This document shows positions 31,650 through 43,322 of a DNA stretch of 64,000 nt, piece after piece. A program made the translations under genes and the position numbers. Source of the DNA: Engraulis encrasicolus (Eukaryota; Chordata; Actinopteri; Clupeiformes; Engraulidae); the NCBI RefSeq assembly GCF_034702125.1, contig NC_085876.1, forward strand, positions 16,357,533-16,421,532. Direction: 5' to 3'. Position 1 is the first letter of the stretch. Each line of letters starts with the position of its first letter. Below the pieces are notes generated by a model. The model saw nothing but the letters and a program-made list of their open reading frames with translations. It ran no database searches and was not told where the DNA came from.

Positions 31650-33077
31650 CAAACCCCAACTCCGGTGAAGTTGGGACGTTTGGTAAACAGTGAATAAAAT
31701 CAAAATGCTATCATTTTCAAAACATTCAATCTATTCATTAGATAGAGAATAGTGAAAAGACAACATATTAAGTGTTAAAACCGAGAAAAAATATTGTTTT
31801 GGGGGACATATGTACTCATTTCTAATTTGATAAATCCAACACGTCTCAAATAAGTTGGGACGGGGATCAGTGAAATTTAGTAAACATCCAAAGAAGATAA
31901 AACAACAAAGAAGAACATTTCAAAATGAATTTTACTGACGGACAATATAGGTGTCCAGGTATAAGATCATCACAGAGAGGCTGAGTCACTCAGAATTAAA
32001 GATGCAAAGGGAATAATTACCATAGTTATTACATACATTTTTGAATTCCCTTTGATTTACCACGATTGAGTGTATATAAGACATATTTTTGTTACTAAAA
32101 TCATTGTATAGGTTCATGACATCATGAAATATATATTGGCTGTAGTCTCACTCTAATTCCTGGAGTGCTAGAGCTATTGAAAATTGACCATATTAAGAAT
32201 GCTTAATGCGTGCAAATGATACAGGGGTGTAACATTCTCCTAAGCACCTGAGCTCACTTGAAATAAACCCAGAAGGCATGGGAAACTGTCCTTTGCTTAC
32301 AGAAGTCAGCAGACGTTGTAGAAGTCCATTCTTTTTGACAATAATAGAGCATTAAATGGATCATCCAACTTGTGTTAGTGCTAACTTCAAAAGTCAGCCT
32401 CCATGATGGTATGCGGGTGCAGTAGTGCATTGGTTAAGATGTTCTCACTCATCTGTAGAGTTAAATACAGTGCTGAATGGTATAAATGGGTTTTAAACAG
32501 CATGAAAAGCCACTCATGCATTATATTTTGAAGGGAGATCTTCGATTACTGCCACATAGTAAGGTCAAATTGCATTCTCTACTATGTTTTAACAGTTTGG
32601 CTCCATCATAAGGACCAGCAGGTGATAAAATGGTGGGCTTTTGGTCAAGACCTGTCACACTGTAAGCACTACAGAAAGGAAAACATTGCAAAACATGACA
32701 AGGAATACACCCACCATTTAAGCTCGTGAAATCATGTCCAAGATAGGAATTAACATTGTTTTTTTATATAAAATCATCTCATCAGTTAATGTATTTAACT
32801 GTTAAGTGTTGTCTTTTGTTTTGTTTTTAGTCTTCCTCGACATTTGCTGCCATTTATTGTCCCCGTCCCAACTCTTTTGAGACGTGTTGGGTTTATCAAA
32901 TTAGAAATGAGTACATATGTCCCCCAAAACAATATTTTTTTATCGGTTTTAACACTTAATATGTTGTCTTTTCACTATTCTCCATCTAATGAATAGATTG
33001 AATGTTTTGAAAATGATAGCATTTTGATTTTATTCACTGTTTACCAAACGTCCCAACTTCACCGGAGTTGGGGTTTG
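31650..33077. mobile_element. TA-flanked non-autonomous element with about 215-bp inverted ends
   Basis: TA at 31648-31649 and 33078-33079. Arms start CAAACCCCAACTCCGGTGAA and are nearly perfect through CCCAACTT..CGTCTCAAA. 1428 bp, no coding motif. TA target and long ends fit a Tc1/mariner-mobilised element. Confidence 0.85.
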
Positions 33078-33079
33078 TA

Positions 33080-34019
33080 TATTAGGGTAGCAGGAGGAGG
33101 GTGTGGACAACCGACATGATCAATAACATTTTTTTTTAATTATTATTATTTTATTTTTTTAACTCCCATCCTGTGACGCAGAGCTGCAGTTGAGATATTT
33201 GCGGTCAGTCTAGCCCAGGGTGGCCCTCCACCCTGCTTCTGTTGTTTGACTTAATTTCATCGGGAGGGCTCAATGTAACCAAAGCTGATGTCGATGATGT
33301 AGAGCAGTGGTCACCAACCTTTATATGTAGAAAGCAACAACATGGGAACTGCTGGACAAATGCCCGCTGCAGTGAGGCACATAGCATGCTTGGATCCCAT
33401 AACAAGAATTTGTGATGAAAACAGTGCTAAATATTGTTCTGTTTCAGAAGATGTTACAGGTGCTTCTGAATGCAAAATGGTACACAGCGCAGAATTGAGA
33501 CCAAATGCTGTGTGAATACAAAATGTTTCTCACAGAAATGGTGGACTTCCAAGAGTACCGGAGTAGCATCTGCCGGCTTGATACATTCTTTGCGAGATTG
33601 CCAGAACAGTATGTAAGTCTATGGAAACTCATGAAAGAGCTGTTAACATTATCACATGGTCAGGCAGCAGTCATAGAGGCTACTCCGTAAATAAGAATAT
33701 GTTGGTTGCAAACCTCAAAGAAAAAAAATAATATTGGTGTCAAATTCACACAAATGTAATTCTGAGGTTCTACCTTGCTTCTAAAAAGGCACACCAGGTA
33801 TGATTGAAATCTGTGTCGGTTGGGTCCCAAAAGTGTCTGATTTCACGTGAAATTACCCTTTTATATTATCTTTTTGTGGAGTTGCAAACTGGAATGTCAA
33901 CATTTGCCCTGTCCCGCAATTCAATTTCCGGTCACTAGGGGCGTCTAGATTTGTACGCTAGCAACGTGAACAATCTTTTAAAAAAAAGGTCCTGGTTCTG
34001 GTTTGTATCACTTGTACCT
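33080..34019. other. Unassigned; one hAT-like end
   Basis: A single CAGTGGTCACCAACCTTT at 33305 resembles a hAT end with no partner found. Otherwise T-rich runs and no gene. Confidence 0.35.
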
Positions 34020-34170
34020 TGGGGCATTTCAGACAACTTCACAAGTTTCATCCCAATCCGTTTTTAAGTTTTTTAGTTATCCTGCTGACAAACAGGCAAA
34101 CAGCCAGACAAACCAACAGGACCGAAAACATAACCTCCTTGGTGGAGGTAATTACAGTGTTATGTGAAAT
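34020..34170 (+). mobile_element. Non-LTR retroelement 3' tail-like fragment
   Basis: Contains AAGTTTCATCCCAATCCGTT, TTATCCTGCTGACAAACAGG and ATAACCTCCTTGGTGGAGGT in the order seen in 3' tails of fish RTE-like LINEs. Family recalled from general knowledge; no reverse transcriptase sequence is present. Confidence 0.5.
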
Positions 34171-34254
34171 GTTATTTTGTGTGAAACAAAGGTCAAAATG
34201 AAACATTCCATCTGTTGTTTAATTTATTACTTGTCCCCTGTCTGTGTCGCTGTG

Positions 34255-34452
34255 TATGCCTAAATTTTGGATCCGACGGAGAAAACATCCATCCTGAATT
34301 ACCAAAAAATGGTCCTGGAAATGTCCTGGAAAATGATTTTTAAATAAGAGTGTTATGCCTAAATTGTGGATCCGACGGAGAAAACATCCATCCTGAATTA
34401 CCAAAAAATGGTCCTGGAAATGTCCTGGAAAATGATTTTTAAATAAGAGTGG
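34255..34452 (+). repeat. 99-bp tandem duplication
   Basis: Two head-to-tail units (34255-34353, 34354-34452) that differ by very few bases. Each contains GGATCCGACGGAGAAAACAT and GGTCCTGGAAATGTCCTGGA. Recent by its near-identity. Confidence 0.9.
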
Positions 34453-34469
34453 GAACCCTGATTACACTT

Positions 34470-34600
34470 GACTAACACTTTTACCCAAAGCGACTTACAG
34501 TTACTCAAATACAAGGTATTGGTTACAGTCCCTGGAGCAGTGTAGGGTTAAGTGCCTTGCTCAAGGGCACTTCAACCATGGATGGAGATGTAGGGGTTTG
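34470..34600 (+). mobile_element. L2/SINE-like conserved tail fragment
   Basis: ACCCAAAGCGACTTACAGTT, GGTTACAGTCCCTGGAGCA and TGCCTTGCTCAAGGGCACTT are the conserved blocks of a tail shared by fish L2-like LINEs and their SINEs. No head is present. Confidence 0.55.
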
Positions 34601-34978
34601 GTCAAGGATGGCAAAGTTTGTCCTTTTGTTTGAGCTGTTTTATTCCTGTTAGCTTTTTCACCCTGAAATGTCTGAAAAATCTATTAAGTGCTGAGGACAC
34701 AGAAATTGTCTGCTTTTGGCTTGCCAGACAGTCTCACTCGGCCTCAGACACATGCATTCTGTGTCACACAGAATTGCACACACAAACACTCTCTCACACA
34801 CACACGTAGCCCAACGTATGACCAGGAACAACATCTGCTGGTCAAGTGAATAGTAAGGGCATCCAAAATGGCCATTGACACCACACCACAGGAGACAGAG
34901 AGAGGAAACACTTGATCCAGCCAAAACCTGCAACACTCAATTATATATGGAAAAATTAGAAGGGGAAGCCGGACACAA

Positions 34979-34979
34979 C

Positions 34980-35018
<39 letters not shown>

Positions 35019-35020
35019 CA
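34979..35020. repeat. (CAGA)n microsatellite
   Basis: About 10 tandem CAGA units. Confidence 0.95.
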
Positions 35021-35117
35021 CACTTGCCACCTGTCCATAGTCCACAGTTGCTGTTGTCTGGCTGATGGAGTTCTCACTTGACTTGTCTTCTGGAGTGTTG
35101 GCTGCTGTGGGATGATT

Positions 35118-35118
<1 letters not shown>

Positions 35119-35209
<91 letters not shown>

Positions 35210-35220
35210 TGTGTGTGTGT
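35119..35220. repeat. Compound (GT)n(GA)n(GT)n microsatellite
   Basis: About 72 bp GT, 19 bp GA, then about 11 bp GT. Long His/Thr open frames on the minus strand are artefacts. Confidence 0.97.
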
Positions 35221-35961
35221 GATTGATCTAGTTGATGGCTAGCCTTGGCAAAGATGCACAGCTGGCTGGTCTGGCAGGTGATGGGCACTGGGCACTGGAT
35301 CAACATTTTAGCCAGCCAGAGGTCAGCAGCAATTGAATAGCATGCCTACTTTACCCCTGAAGGACCAAAGCAGTTGGTTTGGTAATTTGGCAGCCTACTC
35401 ATCATATCAAACTGGTCACTGTTTTTTCACACACACACACGGTAGGGATTCTGGTGTTGCTAATTTTGATACCCTGGGCCACAGACATCCTCATCAAAAA
35501 GGGGTAAGAGGCTGCACTACGCTGACCAAATTGGCAGCCTTCTCTGGAACCAGATCTGGTAACCTGCCATCTAGACTACGCTGTGAGATTTTGTTGGTTG
35601 AGACATCTTGGAGTGTGTGTGTGTGTGAGCTTGTGTTGGTTGTGTTAGCAGTGCATAATGGAGGAATTGACTGGGCTTTTATTGAGTGTTAAGACGTGTC
35701 ATTTCCTGATGCATCAAAGTGTGTGTGTGTGCATGTTGTACTGAAAGGCTTTGCTGATTTGCCAAGCAATCTGTGGTTTGATCACGTGCCAAGTGGTGTC
35801 TGGTAGGGCCTGAAAAATCTCTGTGTGTATGTCTGCGTGCATCCGTGTGTGTGTGTGTGCATGCATGGTTTGTGTGAGTCTCTGTGTATTTGTATGCCAC
35901 TGCACTTGTGTGTATTTGTGTCATTGAGTGATGTTCTCTACACCACCAGGTTTTGCCAAAT
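35221..35961. other. Unassigned with scattered GT repeats
   Basis: Short (GT)n at about 35612, 35720 and 35847. Open frames here are simple-repeat translations. Confidence 0.4.
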
Positions 35962-35969
35962 GATGTAAG

Positions 35970-36359
35970 AGAGGTGTGTCGTTCATAAACGAGCCGGTTC
36001 TTTTGAACGGCTCATGAAGTGAACGATGGGAACCGGATCACAGCTGTGAAAGCCACTTGACCGTTATTTCGTTCATTTTTCATTCATTTTAAGCATGTGA
36101 CCTCGACCAGAGTAATTCAATTTGGGAAAAAACACAATTGTTTGCTTCAAAGAGAGGCAAAAACGGTCTTTAGAAGCAGGACAATAATCAGTTGTTGTTT
36201 GGACATATTAACCTTGAGGTGGAGTTAAAATATTACATTTTTAACACTGAATAAATAATTTAAATAAGAGCCAAAAGAGCCAGTTTTTTGAACGGCTCTT
36301 TGAAAGGAATGAGCCACTAAGACCCGGATCCCAAAAAAGAGCCATAAATCCCATCTCTA
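35970..36359. mobile_element. hAT MITE, 390 bp
   Basis: Perfect 8-bp duplication GATGTAAG (35962-35969, 36360-36367). Ends AGAGGTGTGTCGTTCATAAA and TAGAGATGGGATTTATGGCT (complemented). Internal GTTCTTTTGAACGGCTC blocks show kinship with 29931-30896. Confidence 0.85.
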
Positions 36360-36551
36360 GATGTAAGAGATGTAAATTCATATTCTTTGGGTGACAGCAA
36401 CTCAATACTTTAGCAGCACTTTAAAGGAGCCTGTCAGAGCAGGTAAAAAGTGCTGAAGAGGAATATAAAATGTGGAATTATAGACAAACGCCAAAAGGGT
36501 AAGAAGATGAACGTGAAGTAGTGAAACGGAGGTAACAGGTATTTTCCCTGG

Positions 36552-37903
36552 CAGTCTTGGGTAAGTTACTTTTTAAAAGTAGTTAGTTACTTTACTGTAG
36601 TTACTGCGTTCAATTGTAACTGAATTACTTTACTTATTACTTAATTTAAAAAGTAACTTGTTACTTATTACTTTACTTTACTTTTTCGCGGGAAAAGGGA
36701 TTTTAACCAGCACACCTCATAATACACCTGCTTCCCAAGGTTGTAGGCCGGCTGTGTAAATGGCCTAATATTTTAATCTGTGCAAACTGTAGGCCTACCT
36801 CTATGGAATCCCTCATATAGGCCTATTGTCATTCTCACATCTAAAATGCATTTCATGGTTGCCCTGTAGGCCTGTTTATAAAAGTGTCAATACATTTGAA
36901 TCTAGTCTAACATTACGCCATAGAATAGAATATTGTCTTTTATTGTCATGTCAGCATTAAAATTACTTTTGGTCTCACAGAATAAAAACAATGAGTAAGG
37001 TGAGGTGGCCATACCAGACAGAAATGTTTTAGGTAGGACACTGCTTACATCCTCTCCTAGATGTTGCAGCTTCGGCTACTCCAAAGCCTTTCAGTTTCCT
37101 GCGCATTGCATTGCATATGCATCAACATTATTATTAAAGATTCTGCCGAATGCAGAATCCGTTCGTGCTGGAAGACAGTTTGATCAGGCACATTTGAATA
37201 GCCTGAAGAACGTGGCGGCCTCAACGCCATGGTGTTGCTTGCGCTGTTGTTCTCACGTTATTATTCCCAATTACTTGACTCGAGCTGGCTGCTGCTGCTG
37301 ACGGAGCTACCCAAATTGTTTTTTTTTGCAGTGTAGCCTATTGAACTGTCATCAGTGAGCACAAAAGAGGCTATGGCATTTGCGATATGGGGTACAGCTG
37401 TTTTAGAATGCATTCGCGTAACGATGAACTCGGAATGACTAGATTTAACTGCGCAGCGAATCACTTTTACTTTCCCTCTATGGCGTAAATTAAAAGGTTA
37501 GAAAAAAATGATGGTGGAACTCCATCTATTGTAGTATAGGTTAACCACATCACAGCGCAATGGGCTCATCAAAGTCCCAGTGAAAGACCTTGCATGCACG
37601 AGGAAAGAACAGCAGTCTGCGTGCGCGCGCTCTCACACACCCACTTCCGAGAGCTCGAGAAGGGCTGGGGAAAACAGCCCAGACAGAGCTCTTCGCGCAT
37701 CTAGAACTAGGCTACTAATAACAGCAGACCTTAAGATGATTTCAAGGCTGAAATTTATAACGAGTAACGACCGTTACGGCAGCGCAGTAACTGTAATTAA
37801 ATTACTGAAATTTGAAGAGTAATGCGTTATGTTCCTACGTTAGTGCCAAAAGTAATTAAATTACGTAACGACGTTACTTAGTAACGCGTTACCCCCAACA
37901 CTG
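36552..37903. mobile_element. hAT element, 1352 bp
   Basis: Perfect 8-bp duplication TTCCCTGG (36544-36551, 37904-37911). Left end CAGTCTTGGGTAAGTTACTT, right end complemented CAGTGTTGGGGGTAACGCGT. Both subterminal regions are rich in GTTAC/GTAAC words, a pattern of transposase-binding repeats in hAT elements. No transposase motif was found in its short frames. Confidence 0.85.
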
Positions 37904-37911
37904 TTCCCTGG

Positions 37912-39060
37912 TCAGTGAAAACGTAAGTGGAAGAGGTCACGTCAGCTAATGATTCAGTTTACATTCCAGAATGTCAGGTGTCAGAGCTATCTCACAGTAT
38001 CCGAGTGGCTTTCCAGAATAGTTATACCAAGTAAAATCATCCATTTCTTTCAGCCAGACCAATTTGGAGCCAGCACATCATGCACAAGCACACACCTGTC
38101 TGGCACGTAGACACATGCACACATATAATATGTAATAATATGTGTAAGCTAAAAGTGTCAGCTAATTGTGATGTAATGTGAAAGAAAGATGTTATAGTTT
38201 GCTTGTGGATTGGAGCTGGTTAGTGAGGTATAGAGAAGAGGGAGAGGAAGAGAATGGAATAAAATCTGGGGCCTCATGTACAAAGAAGTGCGTGGATTTC
38301 CTACCAAGAAAGTGCGGCCACGAAAATCTTAAAAAATACTTATGGACAAAAAAATCCGGATGTATCAATAAGTGTGTAACCAGGTTTTGCCGAGAAATCT
38401 TGCCCGTCTCCGCCTTGCCTCCTGCCTTAAATATTCGATTAGTGCAGCGCTTAACCAAAGCAATCGTTCAGTTTGTGATACAAGCATGAAAATTGGTATA
38501 CATATAGCCAAGGGCATTCCAAAGAGATCTGGATATGGAGGCATCATGAGTTTTCAACATGGTGCCCATGGCAGCCATTTTTCAAAATGGCCGCCAGCAA
38601 CAGCAGTTTTCTTATGAGTAATGGATACAACATGATATTTTATACATATTTACCAGTCATAGTACTTGGTAAATGTCTAATGGATAATTGAAAAGTTGTC
38701 ATGAATATTCAAGATGGCTGCCATTTTCAAGATTGCAGCCGTCTCTTGTATGATTGTGTAATATAGTGGAGTCGGTTACGAGAGAAAAAGGCCGTTACTG
38801 TTACGGAGCTGACAGAAGCGTGAAATTTTGAATAATGCTTCTTTAGGACCCCCTCAATGATTTAAGCCTAGGAGCCCAACTGAAATATTCAATTTACACA
38901 TCAATCAAGTCAATAATACATGTACATGTCAATTGTCAGTGACAGCTTGGATCATCTACCTCTATAAGGCCATCACAAAACAAAAATGTATGCTGTTTGA
39001 ATTGAATGAATTGTAGTCATCATCCTCGAAATGCTGCCTGCACACACGGTAGTCGTGATC
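37912..39060. other. Unassigned
   Basis: Contains repeated ATGGCNGCCATTTT words (38570, 38715) reminiscent of a dispersed repeat, but no ends or gene recognised. Confidence 0.4.
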
Positions 39061-39508
39061 CCTCCGGGTTTTTATGTCAGTTTCGTCCACTTCTGATGCT
39101 ATTAGCCATTCCCGTAATATGGCTGGTTTAGACAGTTGCTGTCGGGGTTCCAGCTTTTCATTTTACGGCCGCAGAAGGTATAAGAACCGCGGACCATGTT
39201 TAGCCTACCTAGCCACCTGATGGAGTAGCCTGCATCCGGGTCAGACTAGAGAGTTGCAACAGTGAGACACCTCTGAAAACACTGGCCAGTGAAAGACTGT
39301 GTGATTAAGTGTGTAGCGTTTTTGAGGTTGTTTATAGCGGGGAAACATCAGAAAATAATATTTACAAATTGGCCCCGCCGTGATGCATTGGCTACGTTAT
39401 TCGCCAAAAAGCTTAAAATAAGCTAACTCCCTTTCCCGGAATGGCTCATCATTAGATACATTTTGGAGCATGGGAAATCGTACTTTCATTTTACGCCGGA
39501 ACTATCCT
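39061..39508 (+). mobile_element. Dispersed repeat ending at TTAA, copy 1
   Basis: Shares about 450 bp in the same orientation with 60021-60543, from CCTCCGGGTTTTTATGTCAG to GCCGGAACTATCCT, including GACTGTGTG and GGTTGTTTATAGCGGGGAAA. Both copies stop at TTAA (39509-39512 here). Read inward the end is AGGATAGTTCCGGCG, the form of a TTAA-target MITE end. The left partner is not identified. Confidence 0.7.
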
Positions 39509-39961
39509 TTAAATTAAACCCTTTGCTCCGACAGCTCAATGTTCCGACCAATGGCTGTTTGGGGTTGGTCATCATCCCAGGTCGAATGTGCTTTTCCCGG
39601 TGCCAAGTAGACTTCAGCTGCATGCGCTGCTATAAGCACATAGATGCCGTCTGAGTCGGTCTAGCTGTGCCCTTACCAAACCCACCCCTAAACATAACCT
39701 GTCATAACATGCAATGTTGCCCAACCCAAAACCATTCCTAACCCTAACTTGTCAGTAGGCTATTGCAATGTTTCTGACTTTTAAATTTGTCCCTTGACCA
39801 AAACTTTCCCTAAACCTAACCTGTCACAGACAGCATGACCACTGATGACGGTGATCTAAAGCAGCCTTTGGTCGGAACATTGGATTGTCGGGACAAAGGG
39901 TTTCATTTTATTGGCAAAAAGTTATGAGACTAAGTGCTGTAGGATCAATGGGAAAGGTTCA

Positions 39962-40923
39962 CAGTGTTGCCAAAAGAAAATTATCCAAAGTCACTATGGG
40001 CTTGCTGAAAAGTCGCTAGATGACGTCATGACGTTACGTATGACGTCACAATGTCACGCACGGCGCGCTGATCTACAGAAAATTTGCCCACATGCCTTCG
40101 TCCACAGTACAAATGGGCAGTGCTAGCTACTTTTTGGAGATCAGAGCTAATCTGCAGCCCTGCTTAACCGTGGGAAATGCTTCTGACTGCGGCGCAGAGT
40201 CAGAATTATGTGGGAAAATGAAGAATTTGTCACCGAAAATGCACGTTTTAGAAAGTCGCCAGATGCACCATAAAGGCGCTAGATGAGTTTTTTGTCGCCA
40301 GTGCCCGGGATTCACTGTGGTCGGTGTGGCCAGCCTGCTAGTGGTCATTTAAATTTGTTATACCGGTAGGCATATCCCAAGGAGTCGTTGTGGTAGCTTT
40401 TGTGATACGCACCGGATTCTCATGCCCCCTGTATCTGCTTGTAGTAGACAGAGTAAAGTTAAGTGCAGGGTACAGTTGAGGTAAATCAAATACACCTGTG
40501 TAACAACAAGACTGATCTAATTCCAAAGTGTAGGCATAACATAAATGACAGTCCCAAAACATTTGGTGACCATATCGAAGTTTCTCGGTTTATGTTGACA
40601 TTTGGTTCCTGTCATATCTTTGTCCCATATCGCTTGCCGTAGCCCCGTACAAGCAGATGTACATGTGTATGAGAATTCCAGTGCATATCACAAAAGCTGT
40701 CACACCGTAGTGCATCATGTGTCACGTCTGTCTCTACCGGCCACTGAAAATGCATTGTGTGGTGTCGTGGGGAGGGAGACTGATTTGCCTCTCACAAGAC
40801 AAGCGAAATAGTCGCCAGATTGAGCCTGAAAAGTCGCTAAATCGTTAGAGGATTTTTTTTTGTCGCCAGAGGTGGCCAAAAGTCGTTAAATCTAGCGTCT
40901 AAGTCGCTAAATTGGCAACACTG
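39962..40923. mobile_element. CAGTGTTGCC-family element, copy A
   Basis: CAGTGTTGCCAAAAGAAAAT at the left, complement of CAGTGTTGCCAATTTAGCGA at the right. Flanks AAGGTTCA and AATGTTTG agree at 5 of 8 positions, an aged hAT duplication. Subterminal AGTCGCTA/TAGCGACT words recur through both ends. Same family as 42376-43314 and 60580-60818. Confidence 0.75.
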
Positions 40924-41017
40924 AATGTTTGGAACATTGACGCATAGGACCAATGGGGCGTCGGAAAAACAAGCAGACCCCCAATCGTCTACCCCCTCTT
41001 GATGAACCTCCTATTCC

Positions 41018-42209
41018 CCCCATACTCAAATAGCGGCTCGCGAGCCATTTGTGGCTCGCGGGGCATCTATTTTTGGCTCTCGAATAATTTTGAAAAAAAA
41101 TAAATAAATAAATAATAATAATATTTTTTTTTTTTGTTTGGTCCGATCGCGCTGTCGGCTCTTATTTTGAAATCGCGCCACAGACGCAATGAAGAAGCGT
41201 GCCGTGCCCCGCCCCCTCAGGCAGTTTGTCCCTCTTTGTGTCAGTCACTGCAGGCTCCGGACAGAAGCACCTACGACGCTGGCATTAGTGGTTGTGAGGT
41301 AGACTACAAGGGAAGGACTGTATCAGAGCCTGTAAATAAATTATTCACAAAGATCTCTATGCATCGTTTTTGAAAGTAATGGTCCACATTTGATTGCAAA
41401 CAGTGTGTTAGGACTTCGAATTGGTTTAGCAGTAGCTGTAGCTAGTTGCTAACACAAATGAAGGCAAACTGTGTTTGAACTCTGCTGGCAGCTAACTATT
41501 GGTAGCCTATTAAAAACGAATTGCTTAATAAACTTTTCACACAACTTTTCAACTTTTCAAACTTTAAACAGTCCCCAAATAGTTCGTTTGGAATGCAAAG
41601 ACCCTCATCAGACTGCAAACAAAGTTATGAGAAACTTGACAATTTATTATTGGCTTTTGCATTTAATCAACATGGCATCAAATGTGCCATTTTCTTGTTG
41701 ACAAAACCTGGTGTTCTCCTATCTGTGTCCTCTTTGTTGGGTCCATTATTGCCTCTGATTCTCATTATGCATGTGAGAGCTGCATAAACAAAGTCATAAT
41801 AAGCAACATGTGTTTGAAAAGTGTTATCTTCAGGCTTATTGGTTTTCTCACTAAGAAATAAATCTTTATGAACGTAGTCTGCAAATATAGGCTAACAGAT
41901 CTTATGTCATTTAAAAAAAAATACTGAAGGGTGGGTGGCAATGAGAGCAAGGCAGGCACCTCACCCCACAATGCAGGCCCTTTATGAGAGAAATGTTCTC
42001 CCATCCTGTCACTAGAAACTAAATATCTGCTGTGGGTGTGAGTGCGTGTGTATTGTGCTTACAAAGGACTTACATGTTTTATTTTATTTTATTTATTTAT
42101 TTTTTATTTTTTTTGGGGGGGGGGTCGTGTGTGTCGGCCCGGCCCGGCCCTTTACTGGGAGGAATTTTGAAAAACTGGCCCTCGGGGACTTTTAATTGAG
42201 TACCCCTGT
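41018..42209. mobile_element. Probable hAT element with CCTATTCC duplication
   Basis: 8-bp duplication CCTATTCC (41010-41017, 42210-42217). Ends CCCCATACTCAAATAGCGGC and ACAGGGGTACTCAATTAAAA (complemented) are related but diverged. GC-rich subterminal GGCTCGCG/CGGCCCGG tracts. No transposase motif seen. Confidence 0.65.
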
Positions 42210-42375
42210 CCTATTCCTTTCCTCTGCAATGTCTTGACTGGCTGATGCATGGATCCGGGAATTACCAATGCCTACAGCATACACATGCACATGCACACCC
42301 AGAGACAGACAGACACACACACACACACACACACAGCAACAGGTGCTGAGACAAGCCCAACTACAGTGTCTGGAG

Positions 42376-43314
42376 TAGTGTTGCCAAAAGAAGATCAGCC
42401 AAAGTCGCTATTGGCTCGCTGAAAAGTCGCTAGATGACGTCATGACATTACGTATGATGCCACAACGTCACGCACTGATCTACAGAAACGTGCCCACATG
42501 CCTTTGTTCACAGTAGAAATGGGCGCTGCACGCTACCTTTTAGAGATCAGAGCTTATCTGCAGCCCTGCTTAACCGTGGGAAACGGTTCTGACGGCGGCA
42601 CAGTCTCAATTATGTTAAAAAACAATGGATTTGCACTGAAAATGTGCGTTGTAAAAAGTCGCCAGATGCACCAAAAAGCCGCTAAAGGCGCTAGATGAGG
42701 GTTTTTTTGTCGCCAGGGACGTCATTAAAGCCGGGCATACACAGTGCAATATTTTCACTCGTGGGTCTTAAGCTTCTGCTCTCACTGCACGATGGAATTG
42801 CACTGTTTAAAAGTTCACAACTCACGACTCACATCCTCACACTACACGAGCCGACAGTCGGATGCGAGCGAAATGCTTCCACCGTACAACGCGACAGGCA
42901 TGTTTCCCCGGTCTGCAGAGGAGGGAACATGCGCACCTGAGGTGGAGATGAGGTCGCGCTCAACAGCGAATCACACGGCCCTATTCATTTGTGCATGTGA
43001 AGTGTCAAATCGGGTCGTAGCACTGCTTTAACTGTGCGATTTACGCACGAGCCACGACCAGAATTTCAAACCGTTTTGATTTTCTTGCGACCCTGCGATT
43101 GCACGATCGCGAGGCGAAATCGCTTGTTGTTACCCCATGTACACTGCACGATGCGAGACTCACAATTGACCTGCAATTGAGCAAAAAAATCGGCCCGACT
43201 CTCCAAAAGTCGTGCGAGTGCCAAATCGGTTCAAAATCGGGGCAAAAGTCGCACAGTGTAAGCCCAGCTTTAGTCGCTAAATCTAACGACAAAGTCGCTA
43301 ATTTGGCAACACTG
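42376..43314. mobile_element. CAGTGTTGCC-family element, copy B
   Basis: Perfect 8-bp duplication GTCTGGAG (42368-42375, 43315-43322), so hAT-type. Left end TAGTGTTGCCAAAAGAAGAT, right end complemented CAGTGTTGCCAAATTAGCGA. Shares long stretches with copy A (TAGATGACGTCATGAC, CTGCAGCCCTGCTTAACCGT). Holds the element at 42727-43272. Confidence 0.9.
42727..43272 (+). mobile_element. AAGCCGGGC-family element nested in copy B
   Basis: Ends TAAAGCCGGGCATACACAGT and TAAAGCTGGGCTTACACTGT (complemented), interior with GCCGACAGTCGGATGCGAGC. Near-identical to 50152-50668. Non-autonomous. Superfamily not assigned because no duplication was resolved. Confidence 0.8.
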
Positions 43315-43322
43315 GTCTGGAG

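Noticed and set aside
34956..35306. His/Thr-rich open frame on the minus strand
   Set aside because: It is a product of the (GT)n(GA)n and (CAGA)n repeats.
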